Source: Metallyticus violacea (taxonomy: Eukaryota; Arthropoda; Insecta; Mantodea; Metallyticidae). From it: a DNA stretch of 64,000 nucleotides. The stretch spans positions 95,375,501 through 95,439,500 of the forward strand of contig CM060831.1 of NCBI GenBank assembly GCA_030762175.1. The letters are read 5' to 3'. Shown piece after piece: positions 1 through 12,239 of the stretch. Positions within the stretch are counted from its first letter, which is position 1, and the number at the start of each line of letters is the position of its first letter. Made by a program: the position numbers and the translations under genes. The notes beneath the pieces are model-generated. The model was not told where the DNA came from. It saw nothing but the letters and a program-made list of their open reading frames with translations, and searched no databases.

Positions 1-319
1 TGTATATGAATGTTTATAAAAGTAACAGCAAACTATATTTCATGAAATAAACATTCAGGAATTTCAATCTCCTATGCAGGGAACATATGCTCTTAGGAAA
101 TGTGTTGACACTGGCCAATAGATGGCACATGTCTTAATCAAAAGTACAACATATATAAAATATATATCCTTAGATGTACACACCATAAAGAAAAAATGAG
201 CAGTTATCAGATTTCTATGGTCTGAGGATGCAAAATCCATAGAAGAAGAGTGCTGCAAAAATGCCTGCATTGGTTAGAAGAGTGTTTGATTGGATAAATG
301 TGTTAAAGATCTGATCATT

Positions 320-700
320 CTGCTCATTCCATCATAGTTGTTACAAATGAGAAAGTGAGGAAGATTGATGCCTTTATGTGAAAGCAGATTGATGTCTTTA
401 GAAGTTCAGGCAAAGGAATTGGATATCAGCATTGGATCTGCAGATACCACTGTCATAGAGGTTCTCAAGTACAAGTTTTGTGTGAGAGTGTGGGAGTGCC
501 TAGGATGCTGACTAATGGGCAAAAGATGATTTCATGCACAGACTTTCAGAGCATTTTGCTATGGCATAATGACATACTCTGTCACAGAGAATGGAACCTT
601 GATGCATCACTATGGCTCTGAAGGCAATAGGTTGTCTAAAAATAGAGCACACATCTTCTCCAGTAAGGAGAAGCAATTTTGTAAGGTAGCCAGAGATCAT
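320..700 (+). pseudogene. mariner transposase fossil (middle part)
   Basis: Conceptual + strand translation with frame changes resembles the central part of mariner transposases. A stretch like the second helix-turn-helix (AKELDISIGSA, about 415-450) is followed by a block like the first catalytic Asp region (VTENGTLMHHYGSEG, about 585-625), where the family usually has a Gly-Asp-Glu-Thr-Trp context. The normal catalytic Asp is not present in this reading and several stops interrupt it. No terminal inverted repeats were recognised. It is a dead copy with no predicted function. Confidence 0.5.
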
Positions 701-1399
701 TAAGAATGACTCAGCTTAAGGAATACCAACTCTTAAGCATATCTGCTAATATTACGTGATGAAAAGAATATTTCCTATTTATCAGAAGATGCTTTTTGAT
801 AAATGAAAAATATTCATGCTTCCCTTACAAATAATAGAGAAATGGAAGTTTTGGTATGTTAAAAGGTAAACATATTTGTTCAGAACATGTGAAAGAAGCA
901 TGCTTTTCTGACAATCAGGAACTAATTTCACTGTTTCATCCCGAAGTCTTCATGATTATAAAATTGGGGTATCTAGAACCATCAGTGTCAAGAAAATTAC
1001 TGGTAGAAACATGTAGTGCTAGCTAATATGTGATAAATGGTTTTGTCCTTCAACTCCTTTTTCCCTTTCCTCCTTTTTGGAGTAACCAGGCAGGAATATA
1101 ATTTTACCTTTTCCTAACAGGATTCATTCACAACACAAACAGTTTGTGGCTCATTAAAAACTATTCACAAATGCTTCAAGACAAGAGTAATTAATATTAA
1201 TGCCTATCCCTCGATTAAATATTATGTGGTTTCTATCAATAGACAAGTTGTATAGAATAAATTCCAATCTAACAAGAATAGAAATAGGAGTAGTATGCAT
1301 TCATATTAGTGTAAGATAATATTGGTATTATCTGTTTATTTTGCCAGCTTCTAATATCTAGATATACCTTGCCCACTTTCTTTGAACACCTGCGGAATA

Positions 1400-2060
1400 T
1401 TTTACTAAGATACATTTTAAATTTTCTGAAGCAGGATATAGTTTTGGGGGACTTGAAGTAAGGATTAGTTGTGAAAATGTCCCATTTGAAAGAGAGAAAA
1501 ATAGGAATGAATGTAGGGGAGTTTAGAAAGAATAAAGATAAGATATTAAATGGTAAATATGGGAAGGATACAAATGGGGAAATTACTTTCATAAACAATG
1601 ATGGGGCAAGTGTCATTGACTATGTTTTAATATCCCAATATTTAATTGGGAAAATAATAAATTTCAAGATTGCTGATCATATAGAGTCACACCATTCTCC
1701 AATATAATTAGAGCTAGACATACAGGAGAGGGAAATAGTGTAAGATGGGAGGAACAATGGGGATAAATAGAAGGATCAAGTGTTTTCACTGGAGATCCTC
1801 AGAGACTGAAAGTTTCAACCTTGTACTAGCTGAGCAAAATGTGGATGGTAGTGCAAATGTGAATACAGCTTTTTAAACAATCACTGCACAACTGCAGTTA
1901 ACAGGAAAGAATATAGAGGTCAAAAGTAAAATTAAAAATAATAAAGGACGGTATAGCAAATTATGTTGTTATCAGGGCTCAGTGTAAGCATACAGGGAAT
2001 GGTTCAATAGTTTTATGGTAGAGCCTAACTGAAAAAATTCAGGCCACATGATACTTTACT
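1400..2060 (+). pseudogene. LINE-A endonuclease-domain fragment
   Basis: The reading frame through 1471-1707 holds the C-terminal half of an APE-like endonuclease of a non-LTR retrotransposon: NGEITFINNDGASVIDYVLIS, then HIESHHSPI, where the family normally reads SDHSP (Asp replaced by His). A degraded block just upstream (about 1440-1470) fits the GDLNxRIG motif after frame correction. The same domain recurs at 58.3-59.05 kb, so this is one copy of a repeated family called LINE-A here. Downstream sequence to about 2060 is poorly preserved. Domain order and orientation are clear; exact ends are not. Confidence 0.7.
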
Positions 2061-2478
2061 TATTTATTGAAATAAGTTTCATATAAGCAAAATAAGAACT
2101 GAAGTTTCCTTCCTTATCTTTGGGAGGTTTGCTGAAGCCAAATATTTACTGCAGTGATCGAAGAGATTTCATTCCTGCATAGCTCACCATGACATGGAGA
2201 TACAGCAGACATGCCTCGTCAATCAACAACATGATCCTTGAAGTCCCTATTTAAGCAAGACTACATACAGAACTATTGATGTTATAACAATTTCTAAGAT
2301 GCATTCTGGTTTTATAATTCAAGCCTTTAAGAAGTTTTAGTGTGAGCAGTGTTCTCCAAAATTTTTCCCCAGAGACTACACATAACCAGAAGTAGTTATT
2401 TCATAATATATCCCATTAGACTTAAATGGCGAACAAGATTTTGTATCTGGCTGTTTTTACCAATTAAGTTCACTTCAT

Positions 2479-2784
2479 TTTTTTTTTTTTTTTTTTTGAG
2501 TAGTGTTTAACGCCCGTTTTTACTACTGAGGCACCACAGGCGGTGGACACTGGTGATACATGAGATGAAATGATAAATTGGGAAAGGATTTTTTTTTTTT
2601 TTTTTTTTTAAGGAAGGAAGCGTTCCAGGCCTAAGTTTAGGTACCTCCCCGGCATTTGCCAGTTATGAAGACTGAGGAAAACCTGGAAAAAACCCCAGTC
2701 AGGGAGGACGGTCCTGGCGGGATTCGAACCGCAGACCTCCCGCTCACGAGTCCGTGCCTTAACGACCTCGGCCACCCGCGGCGG
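2479..2784 (-). repeat. SINE-A full-length copy with perfect TSD
   Basis: tRNA-derived SINE read on the - strand. The head (about 2784-2710) has tRNA-like A- and B-box sequence (GTGGCCGAGGTCGTTAAGGC and GGTTCGAATCCC). A conserved body and a tail ending in AGTAGTAAAAACGGGCGTT plus a poly-A run (T-run on +) follow. A perfect 14-bp target-site duplication, TAAGTTCACTTCAT, sits at 2465-2478 and 2785-2798. The TSD and well-kept head make this a relatively young insertion. It is not a tRNA gene: no plausible anticodon arm and a long non-tRNA body. Confidence 0.9.
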
Positions 2785-3092
2785 TAAGTTCACTTCATGT
2801 TTATATAAACAATGTATACAGTTTTTTTCAAACAACATGAGTCACTTCATGTTGTTTTGTGGCTATGCATCCTTCCTATACAATTTTAATCTACATTACC
2901 CAAATATCAAGATGTTAAGTATTCCATTCCTAATATAAAATTTATTAGTTTTTCCTCAAATAACAATGTCCTTGGCTTCAGAATATGACAATACCGGAAT
3001 ATTAGTACAAGTATAAGATTTTAAGAATTAAAGATAATATTAGTAAAAATTTTAAACCTATATAGATCAATATTATATTTTTCTGCACATAG

Positions 3093-3225
3093 GTACATGC
3101 CATGGTGATGAGCTCTTTTATCTGTTTCCATTTGGAAGAACATTACCAAATTTTATAATTACTGCACAAGATGAAAAAATCATTGACTTGATGACCTTGC
3201 TCTGGACTAATTTTGCTAAAAATGG
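3093..3225 (+). CDS. carboxylesterase, penultimate exon (catalytic His)
   Basis: Internal exon of a type-B carboxylesterase / cholinesterase-family alpha/beta hydrolase, which hydrolyses carboxylic esters (xenobiotics, lipids or hormone esters). It is preceded by a pyrimidine-rich stretch and CAG-type acceptor (AG at 3091-3092) and followed by GTAAGT at 3226. It starts after one base of a split codon and ends with two bases (phase 2). Translation contains CHGDELFYLF, where His fits the catalytic-triad His of the GxxHGxE motif, and LMTLLWTNFAKNG, the conserved run before the final NPTP block. Upstream exons, including the nucleophile-elbow Ser exon, were not seen between 1 and 3092 and are probably outside the window. 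The exact subfamily (JH-esterase-like, alpha-esterase, other) cannot be decided from this part. Confidence 0.88.
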
Positions 3226-6200
3226 GTAAGTATGTGAGCGAGTGAATGATGGAGGCAGGCAGGTAAGCAGATATGCTGCAACAAAATGTTTAGGTAGGTG
3301 GGAAGGTGGGCTGTCAGGTAAATAGGTTAAGTAATGAAATAATAATAATTGTTACCAACATAACAAATATCAATACAGTTTATAGTCCTATTATTATAAC
3401 AAAAGTACAATGTTTTATTATCTTATTTTGATAAAAGTTCTCTATTTGCTGATGCATTATGGTTAATGTGAATGAGTATGTTTTCCTATCAGAAACTATT
3501 TGGTAGTTTTGTGTACATGTGAGAGTGCCACATTTACATTTATATTTATTTCCTCATAACATCTGTTCAACAGGTACTGGAGATTTCAAGTTGACTACAT
3601 TATAAGATGAATTTAAATTTGTAAACAAATTCAGGAGGAAAATTTGATGTATAAGAAGTTCATTGCAAACTTGTTAAAAATTAGTAACTATACAACAAAT
3701 TATAAAATAAGAAACTTATAAATATCCATAAGTATAATTATTTTCTTTATATTGCATAGTTATTCTTATTTACCAAATATGCAATTGTAAACTCATTTGT
3801 CTAGCTCTATTTCTTAACCTTTCAGTTGGTCCTGGTGGTGTAGTTGCCTTCTAAACCTAAGATCATGGGTTCAAACCCAGCCAGGATCGATGGGTTATTT
3901 TGGGCTTAAAAATCATAAGGGAAGTAAAGCCATGGGTCCCGTGTCATACATTTACAGCACGAAAAAGAACCTCACGCCTGAAAGAAGAGACCTCTTGAGC
4001 AAAATTTGTCGCCTGTTTCATGCCCTGAATAGAATGGGATGCTGATGACCTGTTACCTGCTGATGCTATGTTAAAGAGTGTCCATAAATAAAGCAAAACA
4101 AACAAAAATTAACCTTTCAGGCTCAGATTTTCAAAGGGAAATGAAGCACAACCATTCAGATACTACTAGGGCTTGGATGCTTATGACCTATATTTTTAAT
4201 GAGCATTTGTGAATTTAAAATTGTGAAAATATTACTATAATGTGACAAAAACCTTTCTGATATCTGTTTTATAAGTTAAATTAAGCTATTTGACAGGCAC
4301 TATGATAAGTAATGCTCATCAAATTCTTTATAACCACCTACATGTACATTAATAATTATTGGTAGCATCATGGCACAGAGGTTAGATGGCTTGAATCTCA
4401 CCAAGGGACCTGGGTTCAATCCCAATGGCCATAAGTGGAATTAGTGGCAGACAAAGTGGTAGATTTTCTCTAGATCCTTCGGTTTTCCCTGTTATTTCAT
4501 TCTTCCATTGCTCCATTATCATTTTCATCCCCATCTTTGCCTTCAATATCCAGCCAATGTAAATGAACTACGCTTTTGCTCTCTGCCATGCCAGTTAGTA
4601 ACTCCAATGTCTAGTCTGAAACTTAGCTGGCATTAGCACTCACTTAATAATTATTGCGCTTATTCTTTTGAATACCCTTTGAAACATCCCAGAAAAATGC
4701 ATAATGACTTGTGCAATTCACACTAGTATCAATTTTACTGCAAGTTGGTGAATAAATTATTATGCCAAATTAAATCATTAACATATTATTATTCAACTTT
4801 AAGGCCATAATTAGCAACTTCTGAATCTGAAAAAAATTTAACTTTGCAAAATATATTTACTCCAGAAGTAAGTAAATCAGTTTTGAAGCCTTTTATGTAA
4901 CCAACTACAGAAGCAAATAAATCAGTTTTGAAGTTTTTTATACAACCAATGAATATTTTTTAAATATAATTATAGACATACGGGGGGCCTTTGACCACAC
5001 AAATACAGAGAAAATGTCTTTCCTTTCAATTTTGAAATTGGAGGTAACAGGTTTCTTTCATGTACAAATGCTCCACAAATGCTGACACTGGGATTAGAAT
5101 CTTATCTTTTTCTTTTGGATGAAATTATGCAGTCCAAACATGCAGATATTTCTAATGGAAGGCTTCATGACAATTCCAGTGATTGCTTGATGCATGGCAT
5201 TACCAAATGAATCATAAGGCTTTATGTGAAGATGAAGCGAATCAACTTAGTTGTTTATCACAATTTCCTACACCCAAAATGTTTCACAAGTCCTTTTGAT
5301 GTCATACAGCATGCTTGAATCAATGTATGCTTTTCAAACTCTGTGCAAGTTAAACAACTTTCCATTATCTTTGAAACATTAATGTACAATATATGCACTA
5401 GTTGTGCTTATGTCCAACAATATATTATAAAAGACGAAAATCTATTTGTGTAATGCACAGTGTCTGACAAACATGTAACAATTCACATGCATACTATAAC
5501 ATCAGAGGCAACTCACAACAATTTTTGAGTATAGAAAGTTGTGATAACAATCAAGAAAATGCAAAAGCTTAGAATTGCAAAGATATGCAATTGTGAACTA
5601 ACAAATAACAGTCTGCATTATTCTAAATTTGTGTCACCTAAAAGGTATGAATTAGTTACATGCAAAGTCACTTGAAAATATGCTACAAAAGAAAACAACT
5701 AGTAGTAATCAATAATTGTGCTAATCAACTACTATTAATAATCAATTAATCATTTCTACGGTTCAAGAATTTCTACGGTTAATTTACAGATATTTTATTT
5801 ATAGCATTTGTTCCCCCCCCTGACAGTGCCCCTATGGTGCAATACATACCAGTGTGAGGCAGAATTGATTAGGTGGTAGTTTTGTTCTTGGCCAGCGTGT
5901 TGCTTGCTTTTAAGGGGTAAGAAGAAGTTGGAAAATATTGCCTCCTTTAATGCTAGTTCAAAGAATAAGCTCTATTCACTTTTGAATGGGATGGTATCAC
6001 TTTGATCAGCTTTGATGCCTCAAGTAAAATATAGCTAATATAATTTTCTACTATACAGTGCAGATTTGACACACTCTAGTTCAAATGATGCTGAAATGAA
6101 AATATATGATCGTTCAGAAAAGAGGACTTGACAATCAAAGTACTGACCATAAGGAGAATCTATAAGTCTTTGAAGAAGATAATATGGGATTGTGCCAGAG

Positions 6201-7868
6201 TATTTTGCAAATATTTTGAAATCTAAAAGCACATGGTATAGATCAGAATATCTTTACTGGATATGAACACTTAAATTCTCTCCCCCTCATATTGTAGCAA
6301 TCATGTGCATTCCTGGAGGGAGTCCAATGTCACATAATACTTCAAGAATTTTTAACATATTTAATTTTATCCTAAGCAACAAATAATGCCAAAAGCTTCT
6401 TCTGAATTTTGACAATATATAGAAAATGTTCATTAAAAAATTGAATTTAATAAAAGTTTGTGAGAATTTTTTATTTTATCTTTCTGCTTAGTGATTGAAA
6501 AGAATAATGAATTTTTCTTTTTGATTGTAGATTGTTTCAAAAAGTCATCTGTTATAAAGTTACTGATCTGGTTGGATCACTAACAGAAAACTACACTAAA
6601 ATGAAGATATTTGTATGATCTGATGCATTTCATTGAATGTTGCAGTGAATGTATGCTACGAGCATAATAAACCATTAATGTAGCTTTGGAGCATCTAAAA
6701 TTAACATGAGCTGCCATTCCAGGCCATTTTATTCACCAAAGTTACCTGATGCTACTTTTATGTTTGAATATTAATTAACTGCTGCACAAAAATTACTTCA
6801 AATTGTATAACACAACAATAGGTATTCTACCAGCTTACAAATCCTTTGGGTCAATGTTTATAAAGACAATGAGGAGTTAAGACATTTCGCTATATCCGCA
6901 AGTTTATCAGCTGCTAATGTCACAAATTATTATACAGTTTTCTGCATGATTTCACTCATCCAATCACTATGACCCATGCTTAAATGATAACCAATTTGAA
7001 GTGCATTATATACATTTTAACTCAATCCCTTGTACCACCTGGAAATTTTTCCAGCTATGGAGGTCTGGTAAGGAGTTTCATGATATCAAAAGCCCCTGAT
7101 AGTGGTTGGACGGATGACAATATGCCCCAGCAATATTGTGCTCTTCCATTGAACATCACAAAATGGAGGCAGAGGGCTAATGCAACATGTTGGGGCTCTT
7201 AATGGGCTTTAGTGGCATAGCATTAAATTTAAGCATTATACAACTAGTCTATCAAGCAGACAATATCAACTTTTTATGGACATTTTAAAAAGCTAATTTG
7301 TTTGAACAAAAGAAAGTGTTTGCATGAAAGCTTTATAGTCAACAGAGCTGACAAATAATAGATATTTGGCATTCAATAAATCTATGCTTTTAAGGCCTTA
7401 AAAGCTGCACTGCAGTATAGTTTACTTTGTTGAAGATTTAAACATGTGTTGATGTTAGAGCTAATTGTTTTGATATTAAGACTCTAATACCATGCATATA
7501 TTCTTAATATTATTTAAATGGATAGTATACCTTTAGTATCAGCATCCTCACTTTTTAAATATTAACAATCACTTTTATCCCTGCATATGTCTGTTATTTC
7601 CTTTATACAATTTTCAAAAAACAACAATTATTTTATAATAATATATACCTAAACATGAATGGCATTATTTAGGAGTGAATATAAGATGTCATACAGGAAA
7701 CAAACATGACATCATTACCAGAATATCTAGTATTTAAAGGTTCATAAATGAACAATATTGCTGAATGTGACATTCAAATAAAAATAAAAATGTCTGCCAA
7801 TATAATTATTTGTATATGGAAAATGGAAAAAGTTTAAGCCTTTCTTATTTCATTATTAACTGTTACAG
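3226..7868 (+). other. carboxylesterase last intron, 4.6 kb
   Basis: Bounded by GTAAGT (3226) and a TGTTACAG acceptor (ending 7868), phase 2. It contains the SINE-B copy at 3826-4108 and a short direct duplication around 4863-4945 (the AAATCAGTTTTGAAG unit occurs twice). Otherwise it is AT-rich sequence without a supported gene. A - strand stretch at about 6035-6420 gives short protein-like fragments that could be a very old reverse transcriptase, but this was too weak to call. Confidence 0.8.
3826..4108 (+). repeat. SINE-B copy with 12-bp TSD
   Basis: Second tRNA-derived SINE family. The head starts GGTCCTGGTGGTGTAGT and has a B-box-like GGGTTCAAACCC. The body includes GGGAAGTAAAGCCATGGGTC and GATGCTGATGACCTG, and the 3' end is GAGTGTCCATAAATAAA. 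The direct repeat TTAACCTTTCAG flanks it at 3814-3825 and 4109-4120. Inserted in sense orientation in the carboxylesterase intron. Confidence 0.88.
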
Positions 7869-8073
7869 GAACCCAACACCAGAAATAAACAATTTGATAC
7901 CCATAATTTGGGACAAGGCAACACCATTAATTGGAAATTACTTGGATATTGGTTCCCAAATACATAGGAGAACTACGCTTTTACCCAGTGCAATGAAACT
8001 GTGGAATAAAATTTTTATGTGGGCTTATCAGCAAGATTGCTCTGTTGATTCAGACTCATGTTTTGTTAACTAA
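7869..8073 (+). CDS. carboxylesterase, terminal coding exon
   Basis: Joins in frame to the exon ending at 3225 (GG|G AAC gives NGNPTP). Translation reads NPTPEINNLIPIIW, then NYLDIGSQ, then MKLWNKIF, matching in order the NPTP...W...YLdIg...fW landmarks that close insect-type carboxylesterases. It ends at TAA 8071-8073 after DSDSCFVN. The C-terminus has no ER-retention tetrapeptide or GPI-like hydrophobic tail, so a secreted or soluble enzyme is the simplest reading, though the signal peptide is not in view. No frameshift or stop interrupts either exon, so the gene looks functional here. Confidence 0.9.
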
Positions 8074-8165
8074 CATTTCAGAAAAAGTTTAGAAATAAAT
8101 TATAAAGCCTGATTGTATTCTGTACCCAAATCTAATGAATAAAATAAATTTATAAAAAATTATAT
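8074..8165 (+). other. carboxylesterase 3' UTR with poly(A) signals
   Basis: After the stop codon an AATAAA lies near 8092 and two overlapping AATAAA hexamers lie at 8138-8148. A cleavage site shortly after 8160 is plausible. This position supports 7869-8073 as the last exon. Confidence 0.6.
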
Positions 8166-8559
8166 ATTTCATATAAGGATTTTATACTCAAATGCTTTCC
8201 AACCTTCTAACAGAAGACCTTTATAATGGGATTCATATTTTGAAAAGCATCCACCTGACATATGCTGGGCATATACCTGGGCCACTATGGTTGGCCAACT
8301 AAATTCCTGGTGTTATCACTATATACCCCTCCCAACTGAATGGAATTAAGTTTAAGAGTGCTTATATACAGTGGGCATTAGCATCATTATTATGCTTCAT
8401 ATATATATATATATATAGCAATTCTGCAAATGGTGGACATGGGATCAATATAGTATGAAGGTGGAAGAATGGGAAAGAGATAAAAACAAAAATAGAGGAT
8501 ATTGAAAAATAGGAAATATGGGCTAGTCTTAATATCAATCTGAAAGTACATATCACACT
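8166..8559. other. intergenic, (TA)n only
   Basis: AT-rich spacer downstream of the carboxylesterase. Contains a short (TA)n run at about 8399-8417. No gene seen. Confidence 0.5.
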
Positions 8560-9212
8560 AAAAATTATTGGAGATGAGAAAGATACATTGAAACCTGTGA
8601 GGGATGGAAGGATTGGCAGGGTTTAGAACAGGAGTAATACATATTTAAGTGGGATAAGAAATGGATATATTAAGGGGAAATGTCCAATGTGTGAAGAACC
8701 AGTTAGTACTTAGTATTGTATTTTAAAATGTAAGCAAACAAAAGTTTTGGAGGAAACAGTTCCTTTTACGAAAGTGTTAAAACTTAATAAATAAAATAAG
8801 AGGCAGAAGATTTTAAATCTAAAATCAGATGAAAATATAAAAAAAACTTGGAAAATACATGAGACAAAAGCTGACACAAAAATGGTTATGGAAGGAAATG
8901 GAAACAACAATGTTGACAATGGCATTATTTAGGAGTGAATATATATCCTGATTACACACTCAACCTGGTGTTAAGTGTAATAAAGTATGAAAGGAATGCA
9001 ACTGCATAAATTGAGGGTGATTAAGTAAGAAATTTAAATGTTTAATAGTACTAAGTTTACATGTATTGAGAATATGGAAATGTAAATTATTTTCTTTGAT
9101 TTTAGCTTATTTACTTGTTCATGAAAACTACTGAAATTGATTCTGTTTATATGTTAAAAATATTATATCTGTATGTAAATTGGATAAATTCATTCATTCA
9201 TTCATTCATATA
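8560..9212 (+). pseudogene. LINE-A 3' end with (ATTC)n tail
   Basis: C-terminal remnant of a LINE-A ORF. After frame correction it reads SGIRNGYIKGKCPMCEE, followed by ILKCKQT, a CxxC...C knuckle typical of the C-terminus of several non-LTR ORF2 proteins. It is the same segment as 25165-25930, including a downstream 3' UTR stretch with GGCATTATTTAGGAGTGAATA. It ends in ATAAATTCATTCATTCATTC at about 9185-9210, a microsatellite tail of the kind LINEs acquire. Confidence 0.7.
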
Positions 9213-10132
9213 TATGGCATAAAGGAAATTTTATGTTATTTCACCTCATTGCAGGAATAAGTAAAAACATTACAACAATCACATAAATAGTGCAATATAT
9301 TCGGAGTGTCAAACTGGACAGTTTATAGAACATTAAGTAAGGGTAGCTTCATCTTAAATAATACTTCCATTTCAGGTACTGCCATTAGGATGCTGCATCA
9401 TGCATAAGCCAAGTATCTTAACATGTACATCAGACATAGAAATTTTCGAATTCACATAGTTACTTCATCTGCATAACCTCCAAAGAGTAAATTTCTTTCG
9501 GTTGAAATGATTACATACTAAGACTGGTGTTTTATCAGATGTTGAAAAAGCAATGTGAACTCTATGAACTATTAGGTCACATGCCTCATCAGCATTAGTG
9601 TTTTACATGTTTTACTTGTAACAGTTTTCTGAATTTTCATAATAATCATAAATAGGCATTTAAGTGTAACAAATTTACTTTCAAACAGCAGTCTTAAGTA
9701 ATTACTGAGACAGATTCATAGGTCTATACATATTATCTTCAAGGTTGATAAGAATAAATTATAGGGTTTTCTAAGAAACATCTTACCCATTCTTCTGAAG
9801 AACATATATCGCAAACAAAGCAAATCACATGGTTTATGCATGATGGGGCAACTTCACATTAGCACAGAGTTTGTAAACATTTAAATCACACTTTTCTTGA
9901 AAAATATAAGTTGTTTTAGATAAGTGAATAAGATTGTAAATATTGGTCATTTCATGCCCTGAATTAAATTAGATATAATGACCGAAGATTTTATAGTGTC
10001 CTTACATAAACTTAACAACAACAATAATAATTACTAAATATGAAATCTGCAGACTTCAGTTCTTTGTAAGAACATTTGAAGAGTAAAGAATACTATGATG
10101 AGATTTGTGAGTTATAGATCCATGTATACATG
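9213..10132. other. no gene seen
   Basis: AT-rich spacer. Neither strand gives a protein stretch or repeat that could be assigned. Confidence 0.4.
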
Positions 10133-10133
10133 T

Positions 10134-10388
10134 ACTGCCACGGGTGGCCGAGGTCATTAAGGTGCGAACTTGTGAGCTGGAGGTCTGGAATTCGAATCCC
10201 ACCAGGACTGTCCTCCCTGACTGAGGTTTTTTCAACGTTTTCCTCAGTCCTCATAACTGGCAAATGCTGGGGAGGTATCCTAAACTTAAAAAATATCCTT
10301 TCCCAATTTGTCATTTCATCTCATATATCAACAGTGTTCATCGCCTGTGTGCCTCAGTAGTAAAAACGGGCATTAAACACTACTAAAT
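10134..10388 (+). repeat. SINE-A copy
   Basis: Head GGGTGGCCGAGGTCATTAAGG, degraded B-box (ATTCGAATCCC), the GTCCTCCCTGACTGAGG body motif and the CAGTAGTAAAAACGGGCATT 3' end are all present in order. No clean TSD was noticed. Older than the 2479-2784 copy. Confidence 0.85.
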
Positions 10389-10614
10389 ATATATATAAGT
10401 TTGAAGCAGTTGTGGATATTGATCAGAATATAACAATTTAGCAACAGTACTACAAAATTTGTTACAATGATGTTATACCTGCCTACATTCTAACAATTTT
10501 TAATATCTGCTCTAACACTAAGTGGTTTATTTGTTATCAGTTTGTTCAATAAATGTATGATATTTTGGTTTAAAGTATTCATAACACATCTGAATAATTC
10601 CTACAGATATTTTT

Positions 10615-10893
10615 GTTTCGTTTTGTTTTTTAAAATGGTGTTTAACATCCATTTTTACTACTGAGGCACCACAGGAGGTGAACACCAATGATACATGAGA
10701 TGAAATTATATATTAGGGAAAGATATTTTTAAGGAAGGAAATGTACCAGGTCTAAGTTTACATCTCCAGCATTTGCCATTTATGAGGACTGAGGTAAAAA
10801 CTTCAGTCAGGGAGGATGGTCCTGACAGGATTAGAACCCCAGATCTCCCACCCACAAGTCCACACCTTAACAACCTCAATTACCCATGGCAGT
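10615..10893 (-). repeat. SINE-A copy, degraded
   Basis: Full-length SINE-A read on -. The 3' end (ACTACTGAGGCACCACAGG on +) is near 10640, and the tRNA-like head at 10893-10820 has many transitions at former CpG sites (for example CCCATGGCAG for CCCGCGGCGG). The substitutions mark it as older. Confidence 0.82.
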
Positions 10894-11329
10894 CCCTCCT
10901 ACAGCTCTGATTTAACAAGATTGATTACATGTTTCTGTAAAGCTATATGCTGGTACCAACTACCGGTTGATTCTTATTCAGATCATGTTTTCTTGTAATT
11001 TTGCAATGAGAAAGATCAGATTTATTCATCAACAGAATAAAATTTGTTCTTCTGGCTTGGCCTTTTGCTGCAGATAGATCATAATTACTTTAACCCAATC
11101 TGCAGGACGATAGTTTAGAAATTAAGATTAATGTTTATCTACATTATGTGAGGTTCTTGTACAATGTACAAGGATTATTATTTTAACCTCTGATCACCCT
11201 GTTACATGACCAGATAATCATAAGAAGGCAGATCTGCACACTGCTGCTGAGCTACTACCCCATATAATGTCTGCCAAGGCCAAGTTAAATACATCAGTTG
11301 GAGTTGTGCCACAGGCACTTCAACATGGC
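10894..11329. other. no gene seen; possible mariner 5' flank
   Basis: Spacer between SINE-A and the first of two adjacent mariner remnants. The part from about 11260 may be the eroded N-terminal coding region of that element. Confidence 0.35.
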
Positions 11330-11740
11330 TGGCATGATTAATTCTCCTGCCAAGTATGAGTAGCAAGCATCATTTGTTTTATACAAACAGAAGGGATAGT
11401 GCAGCAGAAATTTGCCGTGTTTATGGTGCAAACTGCATGAGTGAGGGTATTGTGCATGAATGGCATAGAAAATACAAAGAAGGCTAAACTGATATTCATG
11501 ATGAAGGTAGACAAGGATGCAGGTCTTTCCCTAGTGAAGACCTTGCTCAGCGAGTTTATCATGGGGTTCGAGAGAGATGGTGGTTTACCATCAGTGAGTT
11601 ATATGTGGAATTTCCGAACATTTCAAGGTCAACTATGTACAATATTGTTACAGAACACCTAAGTTGTCAAAAACTTTGTGCATGCTAGATTTCCAAAAAA
11701 AGACCTCTACATATGCTGGCAGCAATCTTAACCTTCTATG
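11330..11740 (+). pseudogene. mariner transposase fossil, N-terminal part
   Basis: Frames on + give AAEICRVYGANCMSEGIVHEW (split by one frame shift) and then WWFTISELYVEFPNISRSTMYNIVTEHL. These match the two helix-turn-helix DNA-binding motifs of a mariner transposase, ending in a form of the linker LCARWVPK. No catalytic region follows: the next mariner remnant (12240 on) begins again within the same N-terminal part, so this is a separate truncated copy. Confidence 0.72.
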
Positions 11741-12239
11741 AAGAGATTATTGGAAAGTTCATCTATTGATATGACAAATATCTTAATCTTCATGGTGACT
11801 ATGTGGAAAAGAAACTGTGGCTGTACTTGACCCCTGGTAATAAAACCACTTTGTAATTTACACATGTCTTTTTGTTATACTTCAGAGGTTGAAAAAAAAA
11901 GTTAAATTTTGCATTTCAGCTATGTTTTCTTATGATAAACGCTTTTTGAACATTATACATTATTCACCTGTGAATTTTCTAATGAAAAATATGTCTCGTT
12001 ATATAGATTATCTGTAAGAAAGATCCAAATATTTCCCATTGAGGGTTAATCAATATAAAATTAAAATTATCATTTTTGTTTTACAAGCATAATTTCTCAT
12101 GCTAATTAGCTTTACAATATTTTGTTAGCTTAATGGCTATAGCACAGCTCAAAGATGTTTTAAAATATTTAAAGAGGTAAGGCAATCACTTTCAAAGGAA
12201 GATGGATCTGTACTCCAGTTTGTGCTCTAATGAAAAAAA

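Noticed and set aside
1269..1616. - strand open frame of 115 codons
   Set aside because: Hydrophobic shadow of the LINE-A endonuclease fragment on +.
6035..6420. Possible old reverse transcriptase or extra gene on -
   Set aside because: Only isolated residue patterns; no two motifs in the right order could be confirmed.
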